DNA of 34,178 bases from Ignavibacteriota bacterium (GCA_024636855.1 JAGXGG010000003.1:1-34178); one strand, 5' to 3'; counted from the first letter of the stretch, positions 17,731-25,785 are shown. Notes: generated by a model not told the origin, from the letters alone. Numbers and translations: made by a program.

Positions 17731-19020
17731 ATGAAAAACTTATTATTAACCCTAATGCTTGTTGTATTTGCGAGTACAACAATCAAAGCTATTGAAATAG
17801 ACACACTATGGCTCAGAATAGCTGGAGCTGGAGTCCAAGAACTAGACTTTACACCTGATGACAAGTATGTAATTGCTTGGACGAATGCAATAGAGTTTTG
17901 GGAGAAACAACAAGGAGTAAAGGAATTTTCAATTCCAATAGATGTCAAAGCGGTTGGGGATTTTAACTACAACAAGGAAATTCTTGTTTTTGCAAAAGAT
18001 AGTACGCCTAAACTTTTAGATTGGGAAACAAAAGATATTATTGAGGGATTTGAGAAACAAGAAACATTTTTAGGAAGAATAAGAACCGCTAAATCTAAAA
18101 ATGAATTTATGGCAACAAAAGGTCATCACCCAAAAGTAATTTACTTTTGGGATATTAATCAGAAGCAAATACTAGATAGTATTGAGATTATGAAAGAGTT
18201 TGAAAAAAATAACCAGAAATGGGGACGGTCAATTCATGAATATGATTATGTTGGTAATAATGATGAATATTTTTATATTCGGATTAATGATAATAATGCT
18301 TTAACATCAGGATTAAATCCTAAATATGAGGTTGATAATTTTAGTTATTTAATATATAGTAGAGAAACAAAAGAATTGGTTGACTCTTTATTTGCATTTC
18401 AAGTATCTTTTGAAAATTATAACCACGTGGATAAGATGGTTGTTATGAATGACAGAACTAATTTGGCTTGGAATAATAAAGGTGGTGAAATAAATTTTTA
18501 TAATGTTATTCAAAAAAGATTTTATAAAAAATTCTTCAGGAATGATTTTTCTATGGTTAATGACATTGAGTTTAATAACGATGACAAGTTAATTAGCTTG
18601 ACTTACGGAGTAATAAATGTATTTGACCTTGATAACAGTGGTTTATTTGCTTCATTTAACACCAGATCATCATATGGACAATGTAAGCTTTCACAAAATA
18701 AACAATTCATGATAGGAAGCGTTGGGAGTATCTTAATTATGCATCCTGTAACTTTAACTTCAGTTGAAACGAATGCACTTAAAAGCCAAACCACCATTTC
18801 TCCCAACCCCACAAGCAGTATTGTGAACATAGAGCTGAACTGCTCGGAACCGTTGGTGGACTATAAGATAACTGATATTAATGGCGCGACAGTCTCGCAG
18901 GCAACTATCGCAAATCAGTTTGGGAGTCTTCAAATTGATTTCTCGGCTTATACAACAGGGGTTTATTTCCTGACTATCAACTGCAATGAGCCTATGACTT
19001 ATAAGATAATCAAGGAGTAG
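17731..19020 (+). CDS. T9SS-exported WD40-like propeller protein, paralog 1
   Basis: A 429-residue protein with a signal peptide (MKNLLLTLMLVVFASTTIKA). A WD40/YVTN-like propeller region follows (about 30-345), with blade phrases DFTPDDKYVIAWTN, KVIYFWDINQKQILDS and NLAWNNKGGEINFYN. The T9SS type A sorting domain (about 355-429) begins SPNPTSSIVNIELN and ends MTYKIIKE. It is expected on the cell surface or released. The next gene, six bases downstream, is a paralog: the N-terminal and C-terminal thirds are highly similar, while about residues 250-345 are unrelated. The AAGGAG near the stop of this gene serves as ribosome site for paralog 2. The codon composition of the sorting domain is noticeably richer in G+C than the rest. 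Confidence 0.88.
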   Translation: MKNLLLTLMLVVFASTTIKAIEIDTLWLRIAGAGVQELDFTPDDKYVIAWTNAIEFWEKQQGVKEFSIPIDVKAVGDFNYNKEILVFAKDSTPKLLDWETKDIIEGFEKQETFLGRIRTAKSKNEFMATKGHHPKVIYFWDINQKQILDSIEIMKEFEKNNQKWGRSIHEYDYVGNNDEYFYIRINDNNALTSGLNPKYEVDNFSYLIYSRETKELVDSLFAFQVSFENYNHVDKMVVMNDRTNLAWNNKGGEINFYNVIQKRFYKKFFRNDFSMVNDIEFNNDDKLISLTYGVINVFDLDNSGLFASFNTRSSYGQCKLSQNKQFMIGSVGSILIMHPVTLTSVETNALKSQTTISPNPTSSIVNIELNCSEPLVDYKITDINGATVSQATIANQFGSLQIDFSAYTTGVYFLTINCNEPMTYKIIKE

Positions 19021-19026
19021 AATATT

Positions 19027-20349
19027 ATGAAAAAAGTACTTTCAGCCCTATTACTTTTTACTTTTATAACCACAATGATTATGGCAGAGGTAGGAGGTGA
19101 TGACAAAATTATTTGGACAAACTCGAATCAACAATCAAGAAAGTTAGATTTTACACCTAATGATAAGTATATAATTGCTTGGACTAATGAAATACAAATA
19201 TGGAATACTTCTAATGGAAAAATTGAATTTTCAATCCCTACTGAGGTTCTGGGTGACTTTAACTACAACGAGGAGTATCTTGTTTTTGCACAAGACAGTA
19301 CTCCAAAACTTTTAGATTGGAAGACTAAAGAGTTACTAGAAGGTTTTGAAAAAGAAGAAACATTTTTAGGGAAAATAAGAACCGCTAAATCTAAAAATGA
19401 ATTTATGGCTACAAAAGGGGATTACCCAAAAGTTATATACTTTTGGGATATTAATCAGAAACAAATTCTAGATAGCTTTGAGATAATTAAAGAATTTGAA
19501 AGTAATGGACAAACATGGGGCAGGTCAATTCATGAATATGATTATGTCGGTAATAATGACGAATACTTTTATGTTCGGATTAATGATAATAATGCATTGA
19601 CACCAGGATTAAATCCTAAAAATGAGGTGGATAATTTTAGCTATTTAATATATAATAGAGAAACAAAAGAATTGGTTGACTCTTTATTTGCATTTCAAAT
19701 TACAACCAGTAATTTTAATCATGTAGATAAATTAGTTGTAATGAATAATAGAAATAATCTAGCGTGGAATAATAAAAATAGCCAGATACAAATATATAAT
19801 GTAAACAGTCATAGCTTCAATTCAAGAATTGAATTAACTTTCGAAAATGAAGTGGATGAAATAATTTTCTCAAATTATAACAATGTCTTTTATGTAAGTA
19901 GGCCTAGCCCTTCAAAGTACTTAGAGTTATATAGCTATAACACAACAACTCTTGAAAAACAATTCATATTCTTGAAGCATATCATTTCTAATAAAGTCGC
20001 ATTCAATAGTAATAACTCATTAATAGCCTTTAGCGGAATTGATAGTTTAGGTCTTGATATTATTGGCATAATAAATAATGACAATCAATCTAATATTAAT
20101 TCAGAATACAAATCAGTACTCAATCTCTTTCCCAACCCCACAAGCAGTATTGTGAATATAGATTTGAATTGCTCTGAACCCGTGGTGGACTATCAGATAA
20201 CTGATATAAATGGAGCGAAAGTCTCGCAGTCAACTAAAGCAAATCAGAATGGAAATCTTCAAATCGATTTGTCTAGCTATTATGCTGGGGTTTACTTTCT
20301 GACTATCAACTGCAATGAGCCTATGACTTATAAGATAATCAAGGAGTAG
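19027..20349 (+). CDS. T9SS-exported WD40-like propeller protein, paralog 2
   Basis: A 440-residue protein with a signal peptide (MKKVLSALLLFTFITTMIMA), a propeller-like middle and a C-terminal T9SS type A domain (FPNPTSSIVNIDLN to MTYKIIKE). Residues of about 60-240 follow paralog 1 closely (TAKSKNEFMATKG, GRSIHEYDYVGNNDEYFY). The segment of about 250-360 is different. The final 51 nt including the stop are identical to those of paralog 1 (18970-19020 against 20299-20349). Translation can initiate from AAGGAG at the end of paralog 1. A palindrome followed by nine T lies 37 nt after the stop and probably ends transcription. Confidence 0.88.
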   Translation: MKKVLSALLLFTFITTMIMAEVGGDDKIIWTNSNQQSRKLDFTPNDKYIIAWTNEIQIWNTSNGKIEFSIPTEVLGDFNYNEEYLVFAQDSTPKLLDWKTKELLEGFEKEETFLGKIRTAKSKNEFMATKGDYPKVIYFWDINQKQILDSFEIIKEFESNGQTWGRSIHEYDYVGNNDEYFYVRINDNNALTPGLNPKNEVDNFSYLIYNRETKELVDSLFAFQITTSNFNHVDKLVVMNNRNNLAWNNKNSQIQIYNVNSHSFNSRIELTFENEVDEIIFSNYNNVFYVSRPSPSKYLELYSYNTTTLEKQFIFLKHIISNKVAFNSNNSLIAFSGIDSLGLDIIGIINNDNQSNINSEYKSVLNLFPNPTSSIVNIDLNCSEPVVDYQITDINGAKVSQSTKANQNGNLQIDLSSYYAGVYFLTINCNEPMTYKIIKE

Positions 20350-20386
20350 GGACGATGAAGCAAAATGTATTGCTTTCGTTTTTAAT

Positions 20387-20409
20387 GTGACTAAAGTCAC
20401 TTTTTTTTT
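20387..20409 (+). terminator. Palindrome plus T-run after the T9SS pair (also first palindrome of the REP cluster)
   Basis: gtgactaaagtcac (6-bp arms, AA loop, 20387-20400) is followed by nine T. It can act as an intrinsic terminator for the paralog pair. Its core, gactaaagtc, is the same as in the next palindrome. Confidence 0.65.
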
Positions 20410-20556
20410 GGAGAATGTTTGTATCCGTTGACTAAAGTCAACGGCAATATTTTAGGTTATTTAAGCAAGCTGTTTGAAGATAAATTGAATGTATTGCCGT
20501 CGGTTTTAACCGACGGACATAGGAAAGTTACACCCCACTTTGGGACTTTAGTCCCA
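20387..20556. repeat. REP/REPIN-like cluster of four palindromes
   Basis: Four perfect short palindromes lie within 170 bp: 20387-20400 (gtgactaaagtcac), 20425-20444 (ccgttgactaaagtcaacgg), 20497-20516 (ccgtcggttttaaccgacgg) and 20541-20556 (tgggactttagtccca). The second is followed by caatat and the third preceded by gtattg. The two therefore form an inverted pair, each reading attgccgt(t/c)g outward-in, as in REPINs. The outer two share gact..agtc cores. The gene-free stretch 20350-20599 holds nothing else clear. Elements of this type are typically moved by RAYT (Y1 HUH) transposases; none is in the window. Confidence 0.7.
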
Positions 20557-20599
20557 TTGAACTAAAATGTACTTGTCAAATCAATAATAGAAAAACAAA

Positions 20600-21235
20600 A
20601 TGAAAAAACTGATTATTGCCGCTTTATTAGCAAGCATATCCCTTACTGCAAAAGACTTTACCGTAACTACTAACGGAGGTTTATCTATGTTGCAACAACA
20701 AGTAAAAGAGGAAGTCGGGGGACAGAACTTTCCAACTCTGTATAATTATGCAGAAATAAATATGAATATGGAAATGAGGTACAACCTAAATAAATATGTT
20801 TCTGCTGGGGCATATATAAGATATGACTTCGGAAACAGGCAGTATGCAAGTTCTCCTAATTCTACAGAATATTCTGGAATAACTTATATTATAGACACTG
20901 ACTTGGAAGAATTTTGGTTTGGCCCTATAATAAAAGGACACTATAAGAATGTTTTTCTTGGTTTAGGATATGGACTGTCAGCTAAAAGAGTTGATAATTT
21001 CTTAGGTCTTTCGAATGACGATGGATTTGGTAACTCACTTACAACAAACAGTATCGCTTGGTTAATACAGTTAGGAGGCAAATTTGAGATTAATGAGAAC
21101 TTGGATTTTAATATAATTATGGAATATCGTGTCCGCTACTATGATAAAGTAAATGGTTTAAACATTAGAGGTGATTACGTCATTGGAACTCAGAATATAA
21201 CCCCAATGGCAGGAATTTCCTATAACTTTGATTAA
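20600..21235 (+). CDS. Small outer-membrane beta-barrel protein
   Basis: A 211-residue protein with a signal peptide (MKKLIIAALLASISLTAKDF). The rest is made of alternating amphipathic strands, with aromatic girdles such as YVSAGAYIRYDFGN, NVFLGLGYGLSAK and WLIQLGGKFEI, and a final strand MAGISYNFD. This is the pattern of an 8-stranded OmpW/PorT-like barrel; the exact family is not identified. It follows the REP-like cluster and has its own upstream region, with no strong ribosome site. It converges with the VOC gene on the other strand. Confidence 0.75.
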   Translation: MKKLIIAALLASISLTAKDFTVTTNGGLSMLQQQVKEEVGGQNFPTLYNYAEINMNMEMRYNLNKYVSAGAYIRYDFGNRQYASSPNSTEYSGITYIIDTDLEEFWFGPIIKGHYKNVFLGLGYGLSAKRVDNFLGLSNDDGFGNSLTTNSIAWLIQLGGKFEINENLDFNIIMEYRVRYYDKVNGLNIRGDYVIGTQNITPMAGISYNFD

Positions 21236-21300
21236 TTCATTCTACACAATTACAACGATTGAATTCATTAGAATAGGACAGGAAATAGAATAATCGTGTT

Positions 21301-21738
21301 TTACTTTGTAGTTTTATCTTCGTAAAGTTCTGTGAATATTTCGTCTATTGGCTCCCAAAACTCAATCTTATTTCCTTCGGGATCTATGATATGAGCGAAT
21401 TTGCCATAGTCAAAGGTCTCTATTTCACCGACTATTTGCACGCCATCGGCACGAAGGTTTTCTATAAGCTTTTCTATGTTTTGGACACGATAATTAATCA
21501 TGTATTGCTTATCGGAAGGGGAGAAGTACTCAGTATTCTTCTCAAAGGGGCTCCATTGTAGATATCCCTTTTGCTCAGGATTATCTGAGTCTCTGAATTC
21601 GAATAGAGAGCCATATTCGTTAGTAACTAAACCTAGCTTTTCAGAATACCAATTTCTCATATTCTCAGGACTCTCGCTTTTGAAGAATATGCCACCTATC
21701 CCAATAACTTTGGGCTCTTTTTCAGATGATTCTGCCAT
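21301..21738 (-). CDS. VOC-family (glyoxalase/bleomycin-resistance fold) protein
   Basis: A 145-residue protein with two beta-alpha-beta-beta-beta halves. The first reads KVIGIGGIFFKSESPENMRN, with WYSEKLGL as the usual helix. The second includes YMINYRVQNIEKLIENLRAD and ends HIIDPEGNKIEFWEP, where the DPxGNxxEFW motif and its Glu are typical metal-site elements. VOC enzymes include lactoylglutathione lyases, dioxygenases and resistance proteins; the substrate cannot be assigned. The start codon overlaps the upstream lipoprotein stop (TAATG), making it the last gene of a ridA operon. Confidence 0.85.
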   Translation of the reverse strand: MAESSEKEPKVIGIGGIFFKSESPENMRNWYSEKLGLVTNEYGSLFEFRDSDNPEQKGYLQWSPFEKNTEYFSPSDKQYMINYRVQNIEKLIENLRADGVQIVGEIETFDYGKFAHIIDPEGNKIEFWEPIDEIFTELYEDKTTK

Positions 21739-22436
21739 TATCTTGCTTTGCCTCCTCTTTTGTCTTTTACGTTAAAGTCAGTCATTTGCATAGTAGTAAG
21801 CAATTCACCTGGGGCACCATATTGTTCAGTTTTTATTAGCCCAATCCCCTCAGCAAAATAGTATCTAGTTCGTACAGTTTTATTACCATCTATTCTATTA
21901 TCTTTATACATTTTCAATTCACGTTTATTTAGCTCACGTAATTCCTCAAGTACCCAGACTTGATATTCACCCTTTGGTACTTTTATAGTTTGCTGTCCTC
22001 GCCAAATAAATCCTTCTTTGTTCTCGACTTGTTCACCTTCTTTTGGGTTGTTAGGTACTACCCAACCAGACTGCAATTCTTTGTAATACCAATCATTTAC
22101 AGTTAGTAAATGCGTACCATTTTCACATTTCACGAAGTAGAAATTCATGCTTTTTTTGCCATCACGGCAAGCTCTGTATGCCTCAAATGGGATTCGCTCA
22201 CCATTTTGGACATAGTAAATAGTATCCAAATCGCATAACTCGAGTTTGTAATCTTCCCTTGTCTCTTCACCATCTACTATTTTAGTTACATCGTAAGTCC
22301 AGCTGTTGCCCGCTTCAATAGGGAAATACATAGACGTAAGACCTTTGTCTTGAAAATCAGTGCAAGGCGGTTGGAAACCACTGGTCTTGCATCCATACAG
22401 TGTTATTGCTATTAGTACTATCAGTATTTTTTTCAT
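21738..22436 (-). CDS. Putative lipoprotein of unknown function
   Basis: A 232-residue protein with a lipoprotein signal peptide and lipobox LYGC (lipidated Cys16). The mature part is rich in beta strands. A motif near the N-terminus reads YFPIEAGNSWTYDVTKIVDG, common in Bacteroidota lipoproteins. Later segments include GFIWRGQQTIKVPKGEYQVW and YYFAEGIGLIKTEQYG. It may be periplasmic or on the outer membrane. It overlaps ridA by 4 nt and the VOC gene by 1 nt, so it is translated from the same transcript. No function can be given. Confidence 0.75.
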   Translation of the reverse strand: MKKILIVLIAITLYGCKTSGFQPPCTDFQDKGLTSMYFPIEAGNSWTYDVTKIVDGEETREDYKLELCDLDTIYYVQNGERIPFEAYRACRDGKKSMNFYFVKCENGTHLLTVNDWYYKELQSGWVVPNNPKEGEQVENKEGFIWRGQQTIKVPKGEYQVWVLEELRELNKRELKMYKDNRIDGNKTVRTRYYFAEGIGLIKTEQYGAPGELLTTMQMTDFNVKDKRGGKAR

Positions 22437-22867
22437 TGTTTAGTTTCTTCTATTATTGCTATACATTTTAGTTCGATTGCGATAGGAGTAGGCAAACTAT
22501 GGATACCTAGAGTCGTTCTCGCTGGTTGATTATCTTTGAAATACTCTGCGTAAATCTTATTATATTTCGGAAAATCATCTTTCATATTAGTAAGAAACAC
22601 AGTAACATCGATTAAGTTACACCAATCGCTACCACAAGCCTCTAAAATTAGCTTTACATTATTGAAAACGGAGTGGCATTGAGTCTCTATATCGTAGCTT
22701 TCTATATTGCCATTTGGATCCAAAGTTACACCGGGAATTTCTTTTTTGCCACGTTCTCTAGGCCCTACACCGGAGAGGAAAAGAAGATTCCCTACTTGTC
22801 TAGCGTGAGGGTATAGTCCTACTGGCTCTGGTGCTTTATCCGAATTTAATCTAATATCATTACTCAT
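22433..22867 (-). CDS. RidA/YjgF/UK114-family enamine or imine deaminase
   Basis: A 144-residue protein of family length. Motifs include GNLLFLSGVGPRERG, the ARTT active-site arginine loop (about residues 115-118) and IAIELKCIAI at the C-terminus. RidA proteins hydrolyse reactive enamine/imine intermediates from PLP enzymes. The longer central loop (KKEIPGVTLDPNGNIE) resembles 2-aminomuconate-deaminase-like members, so a catabolic role is possible. It heads an operon with a lipoprotein (4-nt overlap) and a VOC protein. Its 5' leader is a close copy of that of the neighbouring T9SS gene (24865-24942). Confidence 0.88.
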   Translation of the reverse strand: MSNDIRLNSDKAPEPVGLYPHARQVGNLLFLSGVGPRERGKKEIPGVTLDPNGNIESYDIETQCHSVFNNVKLILEACGSDWCNLIDVTVFLTNMKDDFPKYNKIYAEYFKDNQPARTTLGIHSLPTPIAIELKCIAIIEETKQ

Positions 22868-22946
22868 ATTTTACTACAAAAGTGTTTTTGTTAAAATTTA
22901 TTTTCTGTAATATAATAAACACGCATAACATTACTAAATGAAAGTG
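22868..22946 (-). promoter_or_regulatory. Duplicated promoter/leader, copy 1 (upstream of ridA)
   Basis: The distal 41 bp (22906-22946) are identical to 24902-24942. The proximal 38 bp up to the ATG align with 24865-24901 at roughly three quarters identity. On the minus strand it contains gttatgcgtg, then tattatatta, a plausible -10-like region. It lies directly upstream of the ridA start, at the same distance as copy 2 from its gene. Confidence 0.65.
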
Positions 22947-22992
22947 GATAATATGGATTATATTGTACAAATCACACGGTTAAATTATTACC

Positions 22993-24864
22993 TTACCTCA
23001 CTATCTCTATTATCTCAGTTTTAGTAATTGTTGGGGTTGTTAGTTTTATGTAGTAGCGGCCAGATTGGAAGTCATTTATGTTAACTGTGTATTCGTTATT
23101 ACCCATTGCCGCTTCCCCCGAATATAAGTCAACTATTCTTCTACCTAATACATCATATATTTCAAGAGTAATATCGGTGTTTTCCTCTAGTATGACAGTC
23201 ACTATAACAGAACTATTTTGCTCATTAGTATATGCGTAATAATCAAAGTCAGGGATGATAGTTTCCTCAGGTGCTTTTATTGAAAATACTGCGTCTGAGG
23301 TGTCGGATTGGAGGGGTTGAGATGAACCAGCTATTTTAAGAATCCAAGAATCATATCCCCCTTTTGGGTTTGTTATATCTCCATCGAAAGAGTTTGAATA
23401 ACCTGCGACTAGATAGTTGCCATTCAATGTTTGAACTATTGATTGTGCTACATCAGAACCTTTTCCACCGTACGATTTATGCCAGTCAAGTTTTCCGTCT
23501 TCTTTTAATTTTAAAACCCAATAATTACCTCTTGGTATGATATTGTCAGGAACAAATTTTGAAGAATTACCCGCAACAATATAGTCACCATCTAATGTTT
23601 GAATTATTGAATATGCTACATCAGAACCAATTATTCCAAATGACTTTGCCCATTCTAAATCTCCATTATTTTTTAACTTTAATATCCAATAGTCAAAAAA
23701 ACCATTTGGTCCGGCATTATCAAATTCTGGTGAGTTACTATAACCCGCAACTATATAGCCACTATCTAATGTTTGAATTATTGAATATGCTTCATCATTA
23801 CCACTGCCTCCATAAGATTTTTGCCATTCAAGCTCTCCATATCTATTCAATTTTAATATCCAATAGTCGCCACCCCCTTTGGGATTTGAAACGTCTCCAT
23901 CATTAGAAAAACTATTACCAGCTACTATATAGCCGCTATCAAATGTTTGAGTTATTGATTTAGGGAAGTCTTCACTACTCCCTCCATAGGATTTTTCCCA
24001 CTCTAATTCACCATCATTTTTCAACTTGACAATCCAATAATCTCTATCTCCTAAGGGGTTAGAAATATCTCCGTCTGATGATTCACTGTAGCCTGCAACT
24101 ATATAACCACCATCTGATGTTTGAGTAATTGAATAAGGAAAGTCATTACCACTGCCTCCATAAGACTTTTCCCACTCTAATTCACCATCATTTTTCAACT
24201 TGATAATCCAATAATCTCTATCAGTTAATTTATCTCCTTTAGGATTAGAAATGTCACCTTCTGATGATTTACTGTAACCTGTAACTATATAGCCACCATC
24301 TAATGATTGATTAATTGATAGTGCTACATCGTCTAACTTACCTCCAAAAGATTTTTCCCACTCTAATTCACCATCATTTTTCAACTTGACAATCCAATAA
24401 TCATTATTTCCTAAAGGGTTAGAAATATCTCCGTCTGATGATTCACTTGAACCAGCAACTATAAAACCACCATCAAAGGTTTGCGCTACTGAAAAAGCTC
24501 TATCTATACTACTTCCTCCAAAAGATTTTTGCCAAATAATACTTCCTTCTTCTTGAGCTGAGTCTTTTGAAATTACTTTGTGGCTAACTAAAAATAAACA
24601 ACTATCTGACTCAATTTGAGGTACCTTCCAATCGAAACTTAACCCAACGGTTGAGTCTGCAACTGTACTCCAAGTTACTCCATTGTCGGGACTAAACTCT
24701 AGCTTTATTTTCGTCGTGTCTGGTACTCCTTCCCAGCTTATCGTTGTTTCAGCCCCTGCCTCAAATACTTCACCTCCGTTCGGGTGAGTGAGTTTCAACT
24801 CGTCGGAAATCAGTCCCTGATTTGAAAGCATTATTAGTGCTAATATTATGTGAATAGGTCTCAT
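22993..24864 (-). CDS. T9SS-exported protein with seven propeller repeats
   Basis: A 623-residue protein with a signal peptide (about residues 1-20). A PNGGE Ig-like domain follows (about 24-95; THPNGGEVFEAGAETTISW). Seven repeats of about 57 residues (about 108-510) come next, each with W-x-K-S-(F/Y)-G, D-x-GYIVAG-x-S and DYW-(I/V/L)-(V/L)-KLK. These probably form a seven-bladed propeller. The last ~80 residues are a T9SS type A sorting domain (LEIYDVLGRRIVDLYSG, SGRYYIKL). It is a surface or secreted protein of unknown ligand. Repeats 2, 3 and 4 share near-identical DNA (compare 24001-24030, 24178-24207 and 24361-24390), so the array expanded recently. It lies upstream of ridA but has its own leader. 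Confidence 0.88.
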   Translation of the reverse strand: MRPIHIILALIMLSNQGLISDELKLTHPNGGEVFEAGAETTISWEGVPDTTKIKLEFSPDNGVTWSTVADSTVGLSFDWKVPQIESDSCLFLVSHKVISKDSAQEEGSIIWQKSFGGSSIDRAFSVAQTFDGGFIVAGSSESSDGDISNPLGNNDYWIVKLKNDGELEWEKSFGGKLDDVALSINQSLDGGYIVTGYSKSSEGDISNPKGDKLTDRDYWIIKLKNDGELEWEKSYGGSGNDFPYSITQTSDGGYIVAGYSESSDGDISNPLGDRDYWIVKLKNDGELEWEKSYGGSSEDFPKSITQTFDSGYIVAGNSFSNDGDVSNPKGGGDYWILKLNRYGELEWQKSYGGSGNDEAYSIIQTLDSGYIVAGYSNSPEFDNAGPNGFFDYWILKLKNNGDLEWAKSFGIIGSDVAYSIIQTLDGDYIVAGNSSKFVPDNIIPRGNYWVLKLKEDGKLDWHKSYGGKGSDVAQSIVQTLNGNYLVAGYSNSFDGDITNPKGGYDSWILKIAGSSQPLQSDTSDAVFSIKAPEETIIPDFDYYAYTNEQNSSVIVTVILEENTDITLEIYDVLGRRIVDLYSGEAAMGNNEYTVNINDFQSGRYYIKLTTPTITKTEIIEIVR

Positions 24865-24942
24865 AGTTCAGTGCAAAGGTATTATTGTTAAATTTTATTT
24901 TTGTAATATAATAAACACGCATAACATTACTAAATGAAAGTG
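24865..24942 (-). promoter_or_regulatory. Duplicated promoter/leader, copy 2 (upstream of the seven-repeat T9SS gene)
   Basis: 24902-24942 is identical over 41 bp to 22906-22946 and lies 38 bp from its start codon (39 bp for copy 1). The similarity continues, weaker, to the ATG and stops sharply beyond the distal end. The two downstream proteins (RidA enzyme and T9SS propeller) are unrelated, so the element was duplicated independently of the coding sequence. Confidence 0.65.
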
Positions 24943-25053
24943 ATTAAATAAGAAAGAATATGGAAATTAGATATATAATAGAATATTTATTCGATATTCT
25001 TTATTTGTTGGATAGTTAATATAATCAATAATGGAAATAATATGGTACTAAAA

Positions 25054-25085
25054 AAACAGGCTGAATACTTAAATTCAGCCTGTTT
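25054..25085 (-). terminator. Terminator of the EF-hand gene
   Basis: A perfect 13-bp stem (aaacaggctgaat / attcagcctgttt) with a 6-nt loop. On the minus strand it is followed by a T-run (A-run at 25050-25056). It begins 22 nt past the stop of the EF-hand gene. Confidence 0.9.
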
Positions 25086-25107
25086 GATAGTTTAGATTAA
25101 TTAATGA

Positions 25108-25644
25108 TTAAACATCAATGTAATAAAATTTAAAAGCATTAAATTCGAATTTACTTAATACTCCATTCCCATCAATATCCCAGTTGTTGAAAGCAAACTC
25201 CGCTAATTCATATTCGCTTATATAGTTATCGCTGTCAGAATCGATATCAGTGAAATATTCAGTATTATATATGACATCATAGTACTCATTATACTCTAAT
25301 TTGCCATCTTTGTTGACATCTATCATACCAATTTCTTCATGAATTACATAATCATCATAGAAGTAGTTATAACCTATTAGCCACTCTTCGTCTGAAAGTA
25401 GGTTGTCGTTATCAGTGTCCAAACCAGCGTATGATTTCTTGAAAAATCCTTCTTCTATGATACCTTTTTCATCAAAAGGATCAGCCCAAGCTGGGAAGAA
25501 CTCACTTCGAAATTTTTGAGTAAATTCGTGTTTTTCTATTAATTTGTCACCATCTTTATCCCATTCTGGAAAAGTTGTCTGTGCTTGAAGGCCTAATCCG
25601 AATAAGAAAATCAGGCATGTCGTTAATGATTTCTTGAATATCAT
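25108..25644 (-). CDS. Exported EF-hand (calmodulin-like) calcium-binding protein
   Basis: A 178-residue protein with a signal peptide (MIFKKSLTTCLIFLFGLGLQAQ). Five canonical 12-residue EF loops follow at residues 29-40 (DKDGDKLIEKHE), 76-87 (DTDNDNLLSDEE), 109-120 (DVNKDGKLEYNE), 135-146 (DSDSDNYISEYE) and 156-167 (DIDGNGVLSKFE). Each has Asp at position 1 and Glu at 12. A sixth degenerate loop is near 55-66. The ATG at 25642-25644 has AAAGGTG eight bases upstream and gives a clean signal peptide; an in-frame start at 25707 would add 21 residues before it and is not preferred. It probably binds calcium in the periplasm or outside the cell; the partner is unknown. Confidence 0.88.
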   Translation of the reverse strand: MIFKKSLTTCLIFLFGLGLQAQTTFPEWDKDGDKLIEKHEFTQKFRSEFFPAWADPFDEKGIIEEGFFKKSYAGLDTDNDNLLSDEEWLIGYNYFYDDYVIHEEIGMIDVNKDGKLEYNEYYDVIYNTEYFTDIDSDSDNYISEYELAEFAFNNWDIDGNGVLSKFEFNAFKFYYIDV

Positions 25645-25785
25645 AATAATCACCTTTTGTTTATTAAAAATGTTAATTATAGCAATAACGTAATAAAAAT
25701 AAAACACAATTCCAAATATTAGTCATTATTATAAAGGATTTAGCGCTAAATGAGAAAGCTCGATAGGACTTAAAGGAATTCTAAT

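Noticed and set aside
17702-17734. An 11-codon frame (MKRKNFKEIL) whose TGA overlaps the ATG of the first T9SS paralog, a possible leader peptide
   Set aside because: It has no ribosome site and no attenuator hairpin, and short frames like this are expected by chance in AT-rich DNA.
20355-20390. A short frame (MKQNVLLSFLM) after paralog 2, preceded by AAGGAG, looking like the start of a lost third paralog
   Set aside because: Only 11 codons remain and part lies in the REP-like sequence, so there is too little to call a gene remnant.
24952-25014. Long-range imperfect inverted repeat (aagaatat ... atattctt)
   Set aside because: A large loop and AT-only arms are expected by chance in this composition.
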